64,000 bases of DNA from Hesseltinella vesiculosa (GCA_002104935.1 MCGT01000017.1:456001-520000); one strand, 5' to 3'. Counted from the first letter of the stretch, positions 34,315 through 44,887 are shown. A program made the numbers and translations. Notes: a model not told the origin generated them from the sequence alone.

Positions 34315-34620
34315 CATTTTGAAAAAAAAAAAGAAAATGCTACATAGCACTTTTGAGTGATCAGATAGATCTGACGTTTTGTAGAGTTGCGGAAATGCAT
34401 GATTGATGATGGTGATTAAAATATCAGGGTGATCAGGAAAGATTGCCCAGCTAATTTTTCATCACTTTTGTTTTGAGACCTCCGATTCCTCAGCTAAAAA
34501 AAATTGAAAAATCGGCATTTTCACCAGGGGATCCCCAGGCGATATGATCAAAATCACAGTGCAAATTTGCTCCAGTAATTCACCTCAAATTTTGTGAACC
34601 AGTATAAATTGTTGATAAAT
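34315..34620 (+). repeat. Best-preserved copy of dispersed repeat family R1
   Basis: Runs from a T/A-rich start (TGAAAAAAAAAAAG) through GCTACATAGCACTTTTGAGTG-like, GATCAGATAGATCTGACG, GCATGATTGATGATGG, GATTGCCCAGCTAA, GAGACCTCCGATTCCTCAGC, AAAATCGGCATTTTCACC, and CACAGTGCAAATTTGCTCC, closing with TTCACCTCAAATTTTGTGAA. It is used here as the reference for the other copies. No ORF and no clear inverted ends. Confidence 0.7.
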
Positions 34621-35118
34621 GAACGTCCCAGACATTAGGTGGACTTCGTATATCTCTGCACGGCTCAAATAAAAGCCTGCCAGCCTCCCAAATGATGGTA
34701 GAAGTCCAGTAGGAGACGCGCTCATTTGTTCATTTTGGATTAGAACATAAACACGATTTTTTTTTTGCGTGATACTGCATGTACCGGAAGGAAACCAGCT
34801 CCGACACAGTCTGTCTGCCAAGCCTTGTCTGAAATTGACAGAAAAAAATCAGCTATGATAGAGTAAGGTCTGGGGTCGAGCAAGTTTTTAACTGTTGGAA
34901 GCATTGTTGAGACTCAAACCCTTGATGCCTTTGGTAACACTGTACGTGAAACCCCACATGTTCACTTGATTTTGTCACTCCACCTTGGAAGGCAGCTCAT
35001 TGGACGACCTTTGTGTGATTGGACAGAAAAGTTTATGCAGCTAAAAAAGGATTTTCTCACCAAAAAAGTTGGTTTTTTCAACTTTTTTCTTCTTGTTTTG
35101 AGATTATCGATCTTTTAT
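34621..35118. other. 5' flank of lactate dehydrogenase
   Basis: No gene seen. A TTGGACGACC segment and short A-runs lie within 150 bp of the start; transcription signals cannot be fixed by eye. Confidence 0.4.
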
Positions 35119-36091
35119 ATGGCTCCAACAAAAATTGCAGTGATCGGTGCTGGTGCTGTGGGAGCTTCAATTGCGTATGCGCTGATGCTGAAAGATATGA
35201 CGTCTGAACTGTTGTTGGTGGACGTTGTGCCAGAAATTGTAAAGGGTCAAGCTATGGATCTGAGTGATGCTGCAGCTGTCTCATCCACCCTCGTCCATGC
35301 TGCCACTAACAAAGAAGCAGGCCAAGCTGATGTGATCATCGTCACTGCGGGAGCTAAGCAAAAGGAAGGAGAGCCTCGTACGGAAGTAAGGAAAAGAAAA
35401 ATCAATGACCAGAGCAACCTATTCATTCTGACTGGTATATCCCTTTGAAAAGCTGATTGGACGTAACTATAAAATATTGGAAAGTGTGATTGGAGCTATG
35501 AAGCCTATCAACAAAAATGCGGTGATGATTGTGGTATCGAACCCTTGCGACGTGTTGACAGCCATTGCCCAGAAACTCAGTGGTCTTCCCCAGAGTCAAG
35601 TGTTTGGTTCTGGTACGTACTTGGACTCCACTCGTCTTCGCCGTACGCTGGCGGGCGTGCTCAAAGTCAACGCCAGCTCTGTACACGCCTATGTGCTGGG
35701 AGAGCATGGAGATTCACAATTTATTGCCTGGGACGCAGCCAGTGTTGCTGGTAAACCACTGAATACTTTCCCTCAGATCCAAGCCTTGGACCGTGAGCAA
35801 GTCCAACGTGATATTGCCAACACAGCCTATGAAATCATCAAGCTGAAAGGTTCGACCTACTATGGTATTGGTGCCTGTGCAGCTGATCTTGCCGAGGCTG
35901 TCATCTTTGATCGACACCGTGTTTGTCCTCTGTCTGTGTTTGTCCCTCGCTTAGGCGCCGTGCTTTCCATGCCGGTCAAATTTGGGTACAAAGGCATTGA
36001 AGAAATCTATGAAATCCCTTTGAGCGCTCAGGAAGAGCAAAAATTACAGGAATCCGCGCAGGCCATGAAGGACATTCTGGCCTCCCTCTAA
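35119..36091 (+). CDS. ldhA: L-lactate dehydrogenase (301 aa)
   Basis: NAD-dependent, cytosolic, reduces pyruvate to L-lactate; the enzyme behind lactate fermentation in Mucoromycota such as Rhizopus. Exons 35119-35385 and 35453-36091, in phase. N-terminal Rossmann motif IAVIGAGAVGASIAYAL, Asp of LLLVDVVP binding NAD ribose, and the specificity loop GAKQKEGEPRT, where Gln (position 102 in LDH numbering) marks LDH and not malate dehydrogenase. Then VVSNPCDVLT, substrate-binding DSTRLRR and the catalytic His of GEHGDSQ. The C-terminal YEIPLSAQEEQKLQESA helix is normal. It is about 20 residues shorter than Rhizopus LdhA at the C-terminal end. The start MAPTKIAVIG places the Rossmann fold correctly. 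All active-site residues are present. Confidence 0.93.
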
Positions 36092-36110
36092 AACTCCTTC
36101 TCGTCATTTC

Positions 36111-36116
36111 AATAAA
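36111..36116 (+). terminator. Poly(A) signal-like AATAAA after LDH
   Basis: AATAAA 20 bp past the LDH stop. Confidence 0.45.
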
Positions 36117-36316
36117 AACCGTACAGGGGAAACCTTTTTTTATTGTTTGAAACAAGGAGGTTGCCATTCTCAAAACTTTTTTTTTTCCGCCTGCAAAAAA
36201 AAAAAAAAGAAGAATTGAACCTCCACCCTTGTTTTCTAGTTTTTTATTCTTTCTCTACATTTTTTCTTCCCTTCTTGATCCATTGTTTAATTATTATTAA
36301 TATTACTGGTAACAAG

Positions 36317-38542
36317 ATGAGTTCTGTATCATCTGTCGAAGGCAGCGAACGAGATAGACGTATGAGCCTACAAGATCCCTCGTCGCGGAAATCCGATCTC
36401 AGTTCGTTGGACACAAACACGACGTGCATGACCACAACAACCTCCATAACCATGTCCACTGCGGCAACCTCCATTGATACCTCCCGCCCTGGTCTGTTCC
36501 CAGCTCGTGGCGACACCGATGCTTGGAGTGTTGCCGCTACCATTGACGACCAAGAATCCGTCCTCAGCACCAACACTCAAAAAAGTCGGCAACTTTATTT
36601 TGAAGACCCACCCCATGAAACGACATTGTACACCTCCAGCTCCACCGGTAGCGGATTAGCCATGCCAAACACAACCTCAAGACCCATGTCGGGATCAGGA
36701 TTGCTGGATGACGATGACAATGGCAGCCAAGCCGAGTTAAGATCGCTAACGTCCCGCTCCTTGGTCGCCGAATACGGAGATCGCACCACGGATGGCTTCA
36801 CCAGCGATATCAGCCTTGTCAACGAAGACGACGATGATCCCCTGAATGACGAAGAGCACCACCTTCACTTTGCGCCTGACCGATCACCAACCTCCTCCTT
36901 AGTCACCCATGCCGACCCCTTTCACAACCATCTATTTAACTCGTCCTTTTATCAACGGCAGCAGCAGCAGCAGCAGCAGCGAAGACGTAGCAGTGGTGGC
37001 CAACGACCAGCGTCTTTAAATAGTGGGGTGTCCTCTCCCACACCTCAATCTGCTTCCTATCCGCACGTTGCACCCCCTTCACCTTCCATCATACAGCTTG
37101 ACGCCAATGCCTCTTCTTCTTCTTTACCACCTGACTCTAGCCATACTGCCAGCGCAAACAAACAGTCGCAGACTGGACCTGGTTCTCCTTGCCATGACCA
37201 ATTTTCCCAAGGCAAGTCTTCGAACACCTCGTCACGCCACCTCCAACGCCATCAAGAAGACGATGACGATCCTTATCAGTCTATCAATGTCGCTGTGGAC
37301 GACGCTATCCGTGCACCTACGGAGCCTGAGCCCAGCATTGCCTCCCTTCACCATCGTCTCCACCAACTGCATCCTTCCTCATCTTCGTCCTCGTCAAATT
37401 CTATCGATATGGACAGCCATCATCATCATCGTCGTCATCATCATCACCTCGATATGCCGCCGACTTCACTCGACCCGCTCGATATCGTCCTGGCACCTCC
37501 ACAAGAGCCCACCAGCGGAGAGACCCACCGTCGCCATCATCATCACCATCACTATCAACATCACCGTGCCCTTCCTCATGACAGCAGTACTGATCAACAA
37601 CATTACGAGCGCCTCTTGGAAGAGAATGCCATTTTGATGGAGCAACTCCAGCGCCTTGAGCTCACCACCAAGCACCAGCAAGAGATCATTGCCAGCTTAC
37701 AATCGCACCATGAGCCCCTCTTGGAGTTGTCATCTGATCGCCTGGATTCCACCAGCTTGGCGCAGCAGCTGGTACAGTGGGCAGAACTGCTTTCCATCTT
37801 CACTCGCCAGTGGACCGACCACCTTGATCAGCAGCAACGAGTCGAGAAAGACCTGGTACAGCATATGCTCGAGTATTTCTTGCATGTGCTCCCCTTTGGA
37901 ACTGACAACCAAGTGCTCCTGAACACGGCTTACCGAGACCAGCTGGGCCGCTTTCAAAAGACCCTTGGCCCCACTTTTGCCAAATGGTATCGCCAGCAAA
38001 CCGTCCAATCGTTGGCCCGAAATCCAGCCTCCCGCGACTATCTGCAAGCCGTCCGCATGCTCATCACTCAGCATGTTACCCGCGTGCTCAACGTCTCCGA
38101 CCCCACAACCCTAACTGCCTCGACTGAATGGCAACACCTGCTTAATCACTGTACCCGCTTGTCCCTGGAATTGCACGGAGGTGATCGCGATGTCATGATC
38201 CGCGATGTCTCACCTGGTGACCTTTACGACGAAAATACCATGGCCGTCCTCGACGATTTATTGCTGTCCCGTTCACCTCTCCTTGCCCTTGATGCCACCC
38301 CTCAGCCAGAGTCATCTACCCCATCTCATCGTCTGCTCGCATCGCCATCTGTATCCCCAACTGAATCGCTTTCCCAAACTGTGCCTGCCTCCACCGTCAC
38401 CACGGCTGGCTCCTCGTCTTTGGCTGAAGCTGCCTTGCCGTCTCACCCCACACGTCTTCAGTATGTCAAAACCATGATCTCTCCCATCTTTATGGATGAA
38501 AACGAAACTGTCTTGTTACCTGCCCGCGTCACCCTCGTCTAA
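36317..38542 (+). CDS. Ser/His-rich protein with coiled coil and conserved C-terminal domain (741 aa)
   Basis: Not recognised. One long uninterrupted exon; start ATG 36317 (MSSVSSVEGS) after an AT-rich leader. Residues 1-430 are low complexity: Ser/Thr/Asp-rich, a Gln run (about residue 215, CAG repeats), and two His-rich stretches (HHHHRRHHHH, RRHHHHHHYQHH). A coiled coil follows (YERLLEENAILMEQLQRLE to QQEIIASLQ, about residues 435-470). Then a folded, Trp/Leu-rich helical domain (AQQLVQWAELLSIFTRQW, EYFLHVLPFGTDNQVLL, RFQKTLGPTFAKWYRQQ). The C-terminal 20 residues (ISPIFMDENETVLLPARV) look like a conserved motif. Possibly a cytoskeletal or signalling scaffold; no function assigned. Confidence 0.75.
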   Translation: MSSVSSVEGSERDRRMSLQDPSSRKSDLSSLDTNTTCMTTTTSITMSTAATSIDTSRPGLFPARGDTDAWSVAATIDDQESVLSTNTQKSRQLYFEDPPHETTLYTSSSTGSGLAMPNTTSRPMSGSGLLDDDDNGSQAELRSLTSRSLVAEYGDRTTDGFTSDISLVNEDDDDPLNDEEHHLHFAPDRSPTSSLVTHADPFHNHLFNSSFYQRQQQQQQQRRRSSGGQRPASLNSGVSSPTPQSASYPHVAPPSPSIIQLDANASSSSLPPDSSHTASANKQSQTGPGSPCHDQFSQGKSSNTSSRHLQRHQEDDDDPYQSINVAVDDAIRAPTEPEPSIASLHHRLHQLHPSSSSSSSNSIDMDSHHHHRRHHHHLDMPPTSLDPLDIVLAPPQEPTSGETHRRHHHHHHYQHHRALPHDSSTDQQHYERLLEENAILMEQLQRLELTTKHQQEIIASLQSHHEPLLELSSDRLDSTSLAQQLVQWAELLSIFTRQWTDHLDQQQRVEKDLVQHMLEYFLHVLPFGTDNQVLLNTAYRDQLGRFQKTLGPTFAKWYRQQTVQSLARNPASRDYLQAVRMLITQHVTRVLNVSDPTTLTASTEWQHLLNHCTRLSLELHGGDRDVMIRDVSPGDLYDENTMAVLDDLLLSRSPLLALDATPQPESSTPSHRLLASPSVSPTESLSQTVPASTVTTAGSSSLAEAALPSHPTRLQYVKTMISPIFMDENETVLLPARVTLV

Positions 38543-38773
38543 TTGTTCCTTAGCATAGTAGGACACTAGTAGCGTGCCGCCCTTTTTGTAGTTTTAATAT
38601 TTGTTTGTACCTTTTCAAGAGAGCGCAACAGTAAACCTCGTTTACAATATAGTGGATGGAGGGACAATGGGAATGCACATATTTTAATTCAATTACAAAA
38701 CTAAATTGCTTGTAAGAAATGCCAAGATGAAAACGAAAAAATAAAAATAAAAAAAAGAGGGACAAAGACGCTG

Positions 38774-39667
38774 TTAGACAATACCCCAAAGGTCTTCAAC
38801 AGCACAGGCAATTTTGCCACAAGCAACGGAAGCAGACAAGGAATAATCAGATACGCTGATCTTCTCGTCTACATAGGCATCTGCAAAATCATCAGTACCG
38901 TGCGCCATAGAACCAATAGCCACGACAATGTTCTTGTCGCTGGGAATCGTCGGCACGTATTCTGACAGCTTGACGGTCGGGGCATCCCATGAAAGAGCTA
39001 CAAAGCCAAACGTAAATTTGTGGTCCAGGTCAACAGGGACAACTGGGTGAACTTACCGATTTTATGGCTGTTGGTGGGAAGGTACTTTGTAATTGGATTT
39101 TCGATCACTCGCAACAGCTTTTCTTGGCCATTGACAGCGCGGATACTAAGCTTATGCAGCAATTGCACTGAAAGATGGTGTGAGCTGCCAACAGCATTTC
39201 CTTTTTCTTTTTCGGCTCTCACCCATCAAACCAGCAAAGCGTTTAAAGGTACGAGGAATACGAATGTGAGGGTTGACTTCGATCAAGACATTCTTTTGGG
39301 TATGAATATAAACTTGGAGCAAGCCAGCCTTATTGAGAGGGCTGTCGAGCAATGTCAAGAGGCATTGGTGTGTGATGTCTGGCCGCGCTTCGTATGTTTC
39401 CCGGCCAGTCTTTTTCAATATATGCAGGTGATCATCGACATTGAGCAACTGGTAAGTGCCTTCGGTCTTCTTTCCGATTTTAAGTGTTTCCAGTGTCGCA
39501 CCTTCGAGAATGACAATGAGGCGCCGAGCGTTTTCTTTCTCGATCAGTGTCTTTGGCACCTTGGGTGCTTGAGGTACCATGTGCACATCCACATTTTCGC
39601 GCACAGCCCCCACTCGAATTCGTTTGGCTTGTGCGCCAGCATCGTCATTGGTTTCTCGTTTGGACAT
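38774..39667 (-). CDS. EMG1: EMG1/NEP1 18S rRNA pseudouridine-N1 methyltransferase (259 aa)
   Basis: SPOUT-fold enzyme that methylates the hypermodified pseudouridine of 18S rRNA in the nucleolus and is needed for 40S assembly. Exons 39223-39667, 39057-39167 and 38774-38997, in phase. Family core nearly complete: [91 protein letters not shown], and the SAM-binding C-terminal knot [10 protein letters not shown] and [16 protein letters not shown] chose Met 39667 (MSKRETND); a longer upstream frame passes through a T-run. It shares a 180-bp bidirectional promoter region with the ankyrin gene. Confidence 0.93.
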
Positions 39668-39847
39668 GATCGAACAAAAAGCAGTGGAGAAGAAAAGAAA
39701 GAAAAAAAAAAGCAAGTGCGCAGGCTTCCTTTTACAGCCGCAAAGTGGCTTGGGCTTCAAATTTCGTACTTAATCAAGCAATTCGTCGCTTTTTTTTTTC
39801 TTTCTTGTTGACACAACCTCGATACCTGTTCTTGCTGAAATACACCA
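39668..39847. promoter_or_regulatory. Shared divergent promoter region, EMG1 / ankyrin gene
   Basis: The two starts point away from each other 180 bp apart, so the promoters overlap or are shared. Contains T/A runs (39690-39710, 39790). No defined element can be named. Confidence 0.5.
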
Positions 39848-40693
39848 ATGAATGCCAGCAAGCGACTGTTGAGCGACGATGTTTGGGGTGGATTTGCTTC
39901 TGATTCAACCAGCGATTCGGACAGTTGCGATGAAATGGCCCAAGGCCCTCGTTTGCCTCAGGCTCCAGTTACCCCTGCTCTTGCCCCTCCATTGAAGAAA
40001 CACAAACCTGATGCCAGGTCATGCACAACACTTTTATCTCTACCACACGAACTGCTTTGTCAGATATTTATCTATGCCAGCAATCCGGCGTTGCCAATTG
40101 TCTGCCGCCAGCTCATGTACCACTTGTACGCCTGTCACGACAGCACCAAGCTGCTCTGGCTACTTCATCGATTCGATGATGATCCAGAGCAGGCTCTGCT
40201 TCGTGGTGCTCAATTCCGGTTCTTTACTCATGCCCTCTTACAGCGCTTGGATCGATGGTACCAGAAACAGGGTCATGGCGCTCCTGTACCATTCAATAAC
40301 AAAGTGCTGCCTGCTCATCTTTTTGCGCCTGTGGACGCAGCTCGCCAGGCCGACAATCATCGTCTATTGAAGAGTCTCTTGGAACGAGGTGCCTCGGCAA
40401 GCCGGCCGAATAACTATCCGCTGATCAAGAGTGCGCAGCAAGGCGATCAGGCAAACGTACAGCTGCTCGTGGCTCATGGTGCCAACCCTTCTGCTCGCAA
40501 CAACTTGGCTCTCCGCCTCTGTGCCACACGCAATAACAAATCGTTGGTGCTTTATCTCTTGGACACATTGAAGGTCCAGCCTGATGCCGATACCCTCAAA
40601 GCCTGTGCTCAACGCGAATTATGGGACATGGTGCAGATCTTGATGGATCACGGCGCCGTCCCTGACATGAACACCGTCAACTTTAGCTTCTAG
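39848..40693 (+). CDS. Ankyrin-repeat protein (281 aa)
   Basis: Single exon. The Ser/Asp-rich head (SDSTSDSDSCDE) is followed by a basic KKHKP motif and an F-box-like segment (LLSLPHELLCQIFIYASN, about residues 58-80). Then come degenerate ankyrin repeats: DNHRLLKSLLERGASAS, PLIKSAQQGDQANVQLLVAHGANP, and TLKACAQRELWDMVQILMDHGAVPD. The F-box plus ankyrin layout is common in fungal adaptor proteins. Substrate or partner unknown. Divergent from EMG1. Confidence 0.75.
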   Translation: MNASKRLLSDDVWGGFASDSTSDSDSCDEMAQGPRLPQAPVTPALAPPLKKHKPDARSCTTLLSLPHELLCQIFIYASNPALPIVCRQLMYHLYACHDSTKLLWLLHRFDDDPEQALLRGAQFRFFTHALLQRLDRWYQKQGHGAPVPFNNKVLPAHLFAPVDAARQADNHRLLKSLLERGASASRPNNYPLIKSAQQGDQANVQLLVAHGANPSARNNLALRLCATRNNKSLVLYLLDTLKVQPDADTLKACAQRELWDMVQILMDHGAVPDMNTVNFSF

Positions 40694-40829
40694 AAATTAG
40701 CAGCAATCACTATACCACTCTCTTCCAGTAACCACCTCCAATATTTAACGGAGGAACAAATGAGCATACTGCACTGTAAGTCAGCATCAATTAAAATCAT
40801 ATGCACTCTTTCCAGAAAGTGAACTCGCC

Positions 40830-41070
40830 TAATGGTGAGAACAAAATTCATATTGCACGAAAATAAATTCGCCCCAGTGGAAAATCAAATTCACCTGACG
40901 GCTGACAAAGCTACCAATCCATTTTACCTTTAGCTTATTGTGGAAATAGTGACAAAGGCGAGGTCGTTTTCGTTTGGCTCGACCTGTTGAGATGATTCGG
41001 GCGACGATATTTTTGTCTTGGGAAACGGTTCGATTACTCTTTTTCACAGAAAAAAAAAAAAAAAAATCGC
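40830..41070 (-). repeat. Left arm of an inverted duplication
   Basis: Read on the minus strand, 40920-41040 matches 41311-41440 on the plus strand almost base for base (CGAACCGTTTCCCAAGA, TATCGTCGCCCGAATCATC, CCACAATAAGCTAAA shared). The match resumes further out (TCAGGTGAATTT). A one-base deletion in this arm (CTATTTCC where the other arm has CTGATTTCC) shifts the frame kept open in the other arm. A minus-strand frame from ATG 41167 with a hydrophobic head (MVFFVILLSYLV) leads into it. Confidence 0.75.
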
Positions 41071-41197
41071 ATGTACGCAGTCTTTGGTCTTCGTTGGCCC
41101 ATCCGTACGCCGACGATCCATCAGAGCCCTCTACCAAGTAGCTTAGCAATATTACGAAAAACACCATGCTATCGAGCGGACGACTGACGAGAGAACC

Positions 41198-41444
41198 ATG
41201 GTGATTGGCAACAACAACGAGCGGCAGTTTAACATTGTGGCCAAGGCACTTGACGACTTGCCTAGTGTCGCCTGGGCAAGGGCATTCTCATCTCTTAGTC
41301 GTCATCTGAAGAAATTCTCGAACCGTTTCCCAAGAGAAAAATATCGTCGCCCGAATCATCTCAACAGGTCGAGCCAAATGAAAACGACCTCGCCTCTGTC
41401 ACTGATTTCCACAATAAGCTAAAAGGTAAAATGGATTGGTAGCG
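41198..41444 (+). CDS. Possible small two-exon gene in the right arm of the inverted duplication
   Basis: ATG 41198 opens NNNERQFNIVAKALDDLPSV. A CTTAG acceptor at about 41298 precedes a gene-like stretch reading SSSEEILEPFPKRKISS, then ESSQQVEPNENDLAS and VTDFHNKLK, followed by a GTAAAATG donor. This frame, not the longer open one, has natural codon content, and its counterpart in the left arm is frameshifted. I could not place the donor of the first intron or the following exon. Family unknown; may be a decaying duplicate. Confidence 0.3.
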
Positions 41445-41650
41445 TAGCCTCGATCAAGCGCATGACTGTGTCAACGCTTCTCCGTTAAAACTGGTTTACG
41501 ATCATTCTATTATCTTCACAAGAAATAAATACAGATCACAGCCATGCGAATGTCGCGAGTGTTGTTGGTGTTGTAGGCGTTCTTAGCATCTGATTTGTCA
41601 ACCATCAGGTGAATTTATTTTTCGTGTAACATGAATTTGCTATTTACTTT
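41300..41650 (+). repeat. Right arm of the inverted duplication
   Basis: Mirror of 40830-41070, with about 150 bp extra inserted near 41445-41600 before the match resumes (TCAGGTGAATTTATTTTTCG). The spacer between the arms is about 230 bp and carries the two divergent ATGs (41167 minus, 41198 plus). Confidence 0.75.
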
Positions 41651-41675
41651 CCAGAGAAAGTGTAAACGTATCAAA

Positions 41676-42749
41676 TCATTGGTATCGGCGGCGTTGACGA
41701 CGAGGAGGGCTCAGAGAGCCAGAGCTTGAAGAATAAGAGCGGCGGCGGCTGACAGATCTAGAACTAGACGATGCTCTGGAGCGAGACCGACCACGGCGGG
41801 AAGGCAATCTGGATCGTGACGAGGAGGGTGAACGTCCACGACGATGAGGTGATCTAGATCGGGAAGATGACAAGGACCGAGAACGGCTGCGGCGATGATG
41901 CGATCTGGCCCGATCTGATGGTGGTGAGCGGCCCCGCTGGCGGCGAGGTGAAGGCGAGCGAGAAGAGAGAGAGCTAGATCTACTACGACGGAGAGGTGTT
42001 TCCTTTTTTTTTGGACGCGATCCGGTGGGGGAGGCACGATCGCGAGGTGAGCGAGATCGAGGGGAGCCAGAAGCGCCAGATGAAGATGATTGAGATCTGC
42101 CGCGATGTCGACGGTGACTCACTACTGAGCTGCCCGAAGAGCTGTCACTGTCATAACTATCGTAGCTGTCATAGCTATCGTAGCTGTCATACCCAGATGA
42201 TGACGAGCCACTGCTATCCGAATCGGAGTCACTGCCACTGCTACTGCTACTGCTTGATGACAGCGATCTTGCTCTTCTAAACATGAACGGTTTAGCACTT
42301 CATCTCAACATCGCATCTCTCCTTTGCTTTGAATTTACCTCTTTGCCTTTTTCATTTTGCGTTCTTCCTCCTTGCGGGCCAAGATGCGATCCGCCAGGCC
42401 CTTTCGATCCAGCACTTCATCGGGAATCTCAGGCTTCATCAGTTTGACTGGCCTTTTTAACTGCTGTGTGCGAGTTGGTCGAGCTTTGTAAGATTGGGCT
42501 CCTTTGCATTCAAAAGTCTAATGAGAGCTAGGTGAGCAAACCTAGCTGACAACAGCATCTTTTTTTTTTTTTTTACCCAGTGACCAAAACCGAGGCATTT
42601 TTGACACCGAGTTTGTGGTGAGGCTTTGGGTGCTTCAGAGGCTCTATGGAAATGTAAACCGACTCATCATGAATATTACATTAAGCCTATATATTTTGTT
42701 TTTGGTCCCATCATAAACGAGCTTACCTTGTGCGAGGATTTCTGTACAT
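41676..42749 (-). CDS. ZCCHC10: ZCCHC10-like zinc-knuckle / RS-rich protein (289 aa)
   Basis: Nuclear RNA-associated type. Exons 42727-42749, 42577-42643, 42339-42517 and 41676-42276, all in phase. The zinc knuckle CQKCLGFGHWTFEC (CX2CX4HX4C) is split exactly after GHW by an intron. It is followed by YKARPTRTQQLKRPVK, as in ZCCHC10, then a Lys/Glu helix (ARKEEERKMKKAK). The C-terminal two thirds are Ser-rich, with acidic YDS repeats (YDSYDSYDSYDS), then RS/SR dipeptides (SRSRSPHRRG, RRSYSSSS). The RS tail is much longer than in the human protein, suggesting an SR-like splicing role. That role is inference. Confidence 0.85.
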
Positions 42750-44071
42750 CAAAAATTACAGAGGCTGCAAAGAAGTGCAAGATTTTTTTTTTTTGTCCCA
42801 GAAATGTTTGAAGCCTCCTCACGCTATAAACAGCTCGAGCCAATCAAAAATCAGTATTGCATCGGCAGTCAGAACAAAAAAATAATGCTTGCTCTGGAAT
42901 TGGTCCTCTGCCAGCATCACTGATGTTGACCATTGGAGGCAAGTGCAAGTACAAATTAGAATCGACTATCAAGATGTATCGGTGCTCCCTATGAGAATTG
43001 CCTCATGAATAAAAAAAATTGGGTCATTCCATTCAAAAGCAACGTGGCAGATGTCAAATGGGCCCCCTCAAAAAAAAAAAAATGGGGTGAACACTCTGGC
43101 ATCATACTTGCTGAAGCAAGAGAGAAAATCATGAGTATCAAATAGGGGAATGACTGTGTACAGGAGTTGTATTTATATGCGTTGGTAATGTAGGTAGTTG
43201 GAACACAGGGCTTTTCGATGCGAGTGAGTGGCGGACAAGGATTGCACATCCCCATGAGGAGCAAGATCCATTAACGGTATGCCTCTTCTTGCTTCTTTCT
43301 TCGCTTTACGATACCTTTGGAGCATTCTTCTTCGCTCCGTCAAGAAGGACATTGGCTGAAGAGTCATGACTTTGTCATTTTCCAGGATACGTAGCAAATG
43401 CGTCAGAAAGTATAATATTCCGTAAAGGCGCAAGGAACTTGCCGGTGAAGGAAGAATATGCCTTGCTTTTAGTGATTAGCTGGTAGAGGGAGCAGTGAAC
43501 GCCTAACCATTGCATGATCTCAACTTTAAATCGCCAAGCTTCTGGCCATAGCATATGTCATTACTTTCTCAAAGGTATTGCTCAGCTAAAAGAGTGTGAT
43601 AGCGAATCAAATACAGAGCAGCCGATCAGCCAGCTGTTGAAAGGCGGACATCTGTCAAGATCTCTGGGCCAGCCTAAATTTCGTTTCCGGCTGCGGACAA
43701 TTCTGTTGTCGCTGCAAGCGAGGAGAGGGAAAGTCGCCGAGCATCATTCTCTAACCAAGCCGACACTCGCCCACTTCAAGGGGGGCGATCCGACGACAGG
43801 CTTTCCAACAATGGCTTCCTGGTGCTAAGAACAGACGGAGGGAATTGGCCTGGATGTATTTATAAATTTAAGAGCGAAGTAGCTCTTGGCACGATCATGG
43901 CCTCCTTTTGAAAAGCTAGAAAATGGAGAGGTCACTGAAGCAAAAATTTTGAAATAGGGATCTGATTGGCTCGCATCTTCAGCCCAGGAAGATTAGCTTT
44001 TTAAATTTTGGAGGCCTGTTTTTTCTTTTTTCTTTCTCTTCATCATCTTTTCTATTACACTTTTTTAAAAA
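42750..44071. other. Gene-poor region between ZCCHC10 and cofilin
   Basis: Two open frames (43173-43433 minus; 43514-43828 plus) have no recognisable family and look like chance or relics. A TATAAATAC-like string lies at 43175 (minus). The last 200 bp are the cofilin promoter, ending in a pyrimidine tract. Confidence 0.4.
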
Positions 44072-44887
44072 ATGGTAAGTGTGGGAATCCTTGGTACTCG
44101 GAGAAGTCTTTATAATATTGCGATTGTATTCACTACAAGTGGTGACGGTAAAAAGGAGCGCAGGGCAAGAAGGGAAAAAAAGAGATGACCAGGGTCGAGG
44201 CAGACGTGTTTTTAGGTATGGAGATGATGAATAAGAGAAGGCGCGGCATCGTAGTGATGGCCATCGGCTCATATTATTTAATAGTCCTCTGGTGTTGCCG
44301 TTAATCAAGAATGCCTTGAAGCTTTCAGCTCGTTGAAGCTTGGCCATAAGTACAAGTACATCATCTTCAAGCTCTCAGGCAAGTGCTTTTTTTATTTTTT
44401 ATTTTTTTTTTGATTCAGCAAGCGAATGCTCATACGGTTTCGTTTTGTCATAGACGACTTGAAAGAAATTGTGGTTGAAAAGACAGTTGAAACTGGTTCT
44501 TATGATGATTTTTTGGGTGACCTCCCAGAAAATGAACCCCGTTATGCTGTGTATGACTTTGACTATATCAAGGAAGGCAGTGGCCAGCGCAACAAGATCA
44601 CTTTCTACTCTTGGTAAGCAAAGAAGAAGACTTTGGAAAAATAGAAGTTGCTTATGTCTCTCTGCTTAGGATCCCCGATACTGCCAAGGTTCGTCAAAAG
44701 ATGGTCTATGCTTCCAGTATGGACTCTCTCCGTAGAAACTTTGTCGGTTTGGCTATCGAAGTCCAAGGCACAGATGCTTCTGAAGTAAGTTTCCTAAAAC
44801 TCTTGTGAAGGGCCTAACCATGACGTTCCCTCCCGACAATAGGTGGACTATGAAACTGTTCTCGAAAAGGCCAGCCGTTCTGCCTAA
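44072..44887 (+). CDS. COF1: Cofilin / ADF actin-depolymerising factor (138 aa)
   Basis: Binds and severs actin filaments in the cytosol. Exons 44072-44074, 44285-44378, 44454-44613, 44670-44784 and 44843-44887. The first coding exon is the ATG alone, and the sequence before it is a 5' leader. The spliced start reads [15 protein letters not shown], as in cofilins, with the regulatory Ser at position 2 or 3. Core: [41 protein letters not shown], the actin-binding long helix [22 protein letters not shown], and the tail [14 protein letters not shown]. Intron 2 begins GCAAGT, a GC-AG intron; the frame closes only with that donor. Other introns are GT-AG. Confidence 0.94.
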
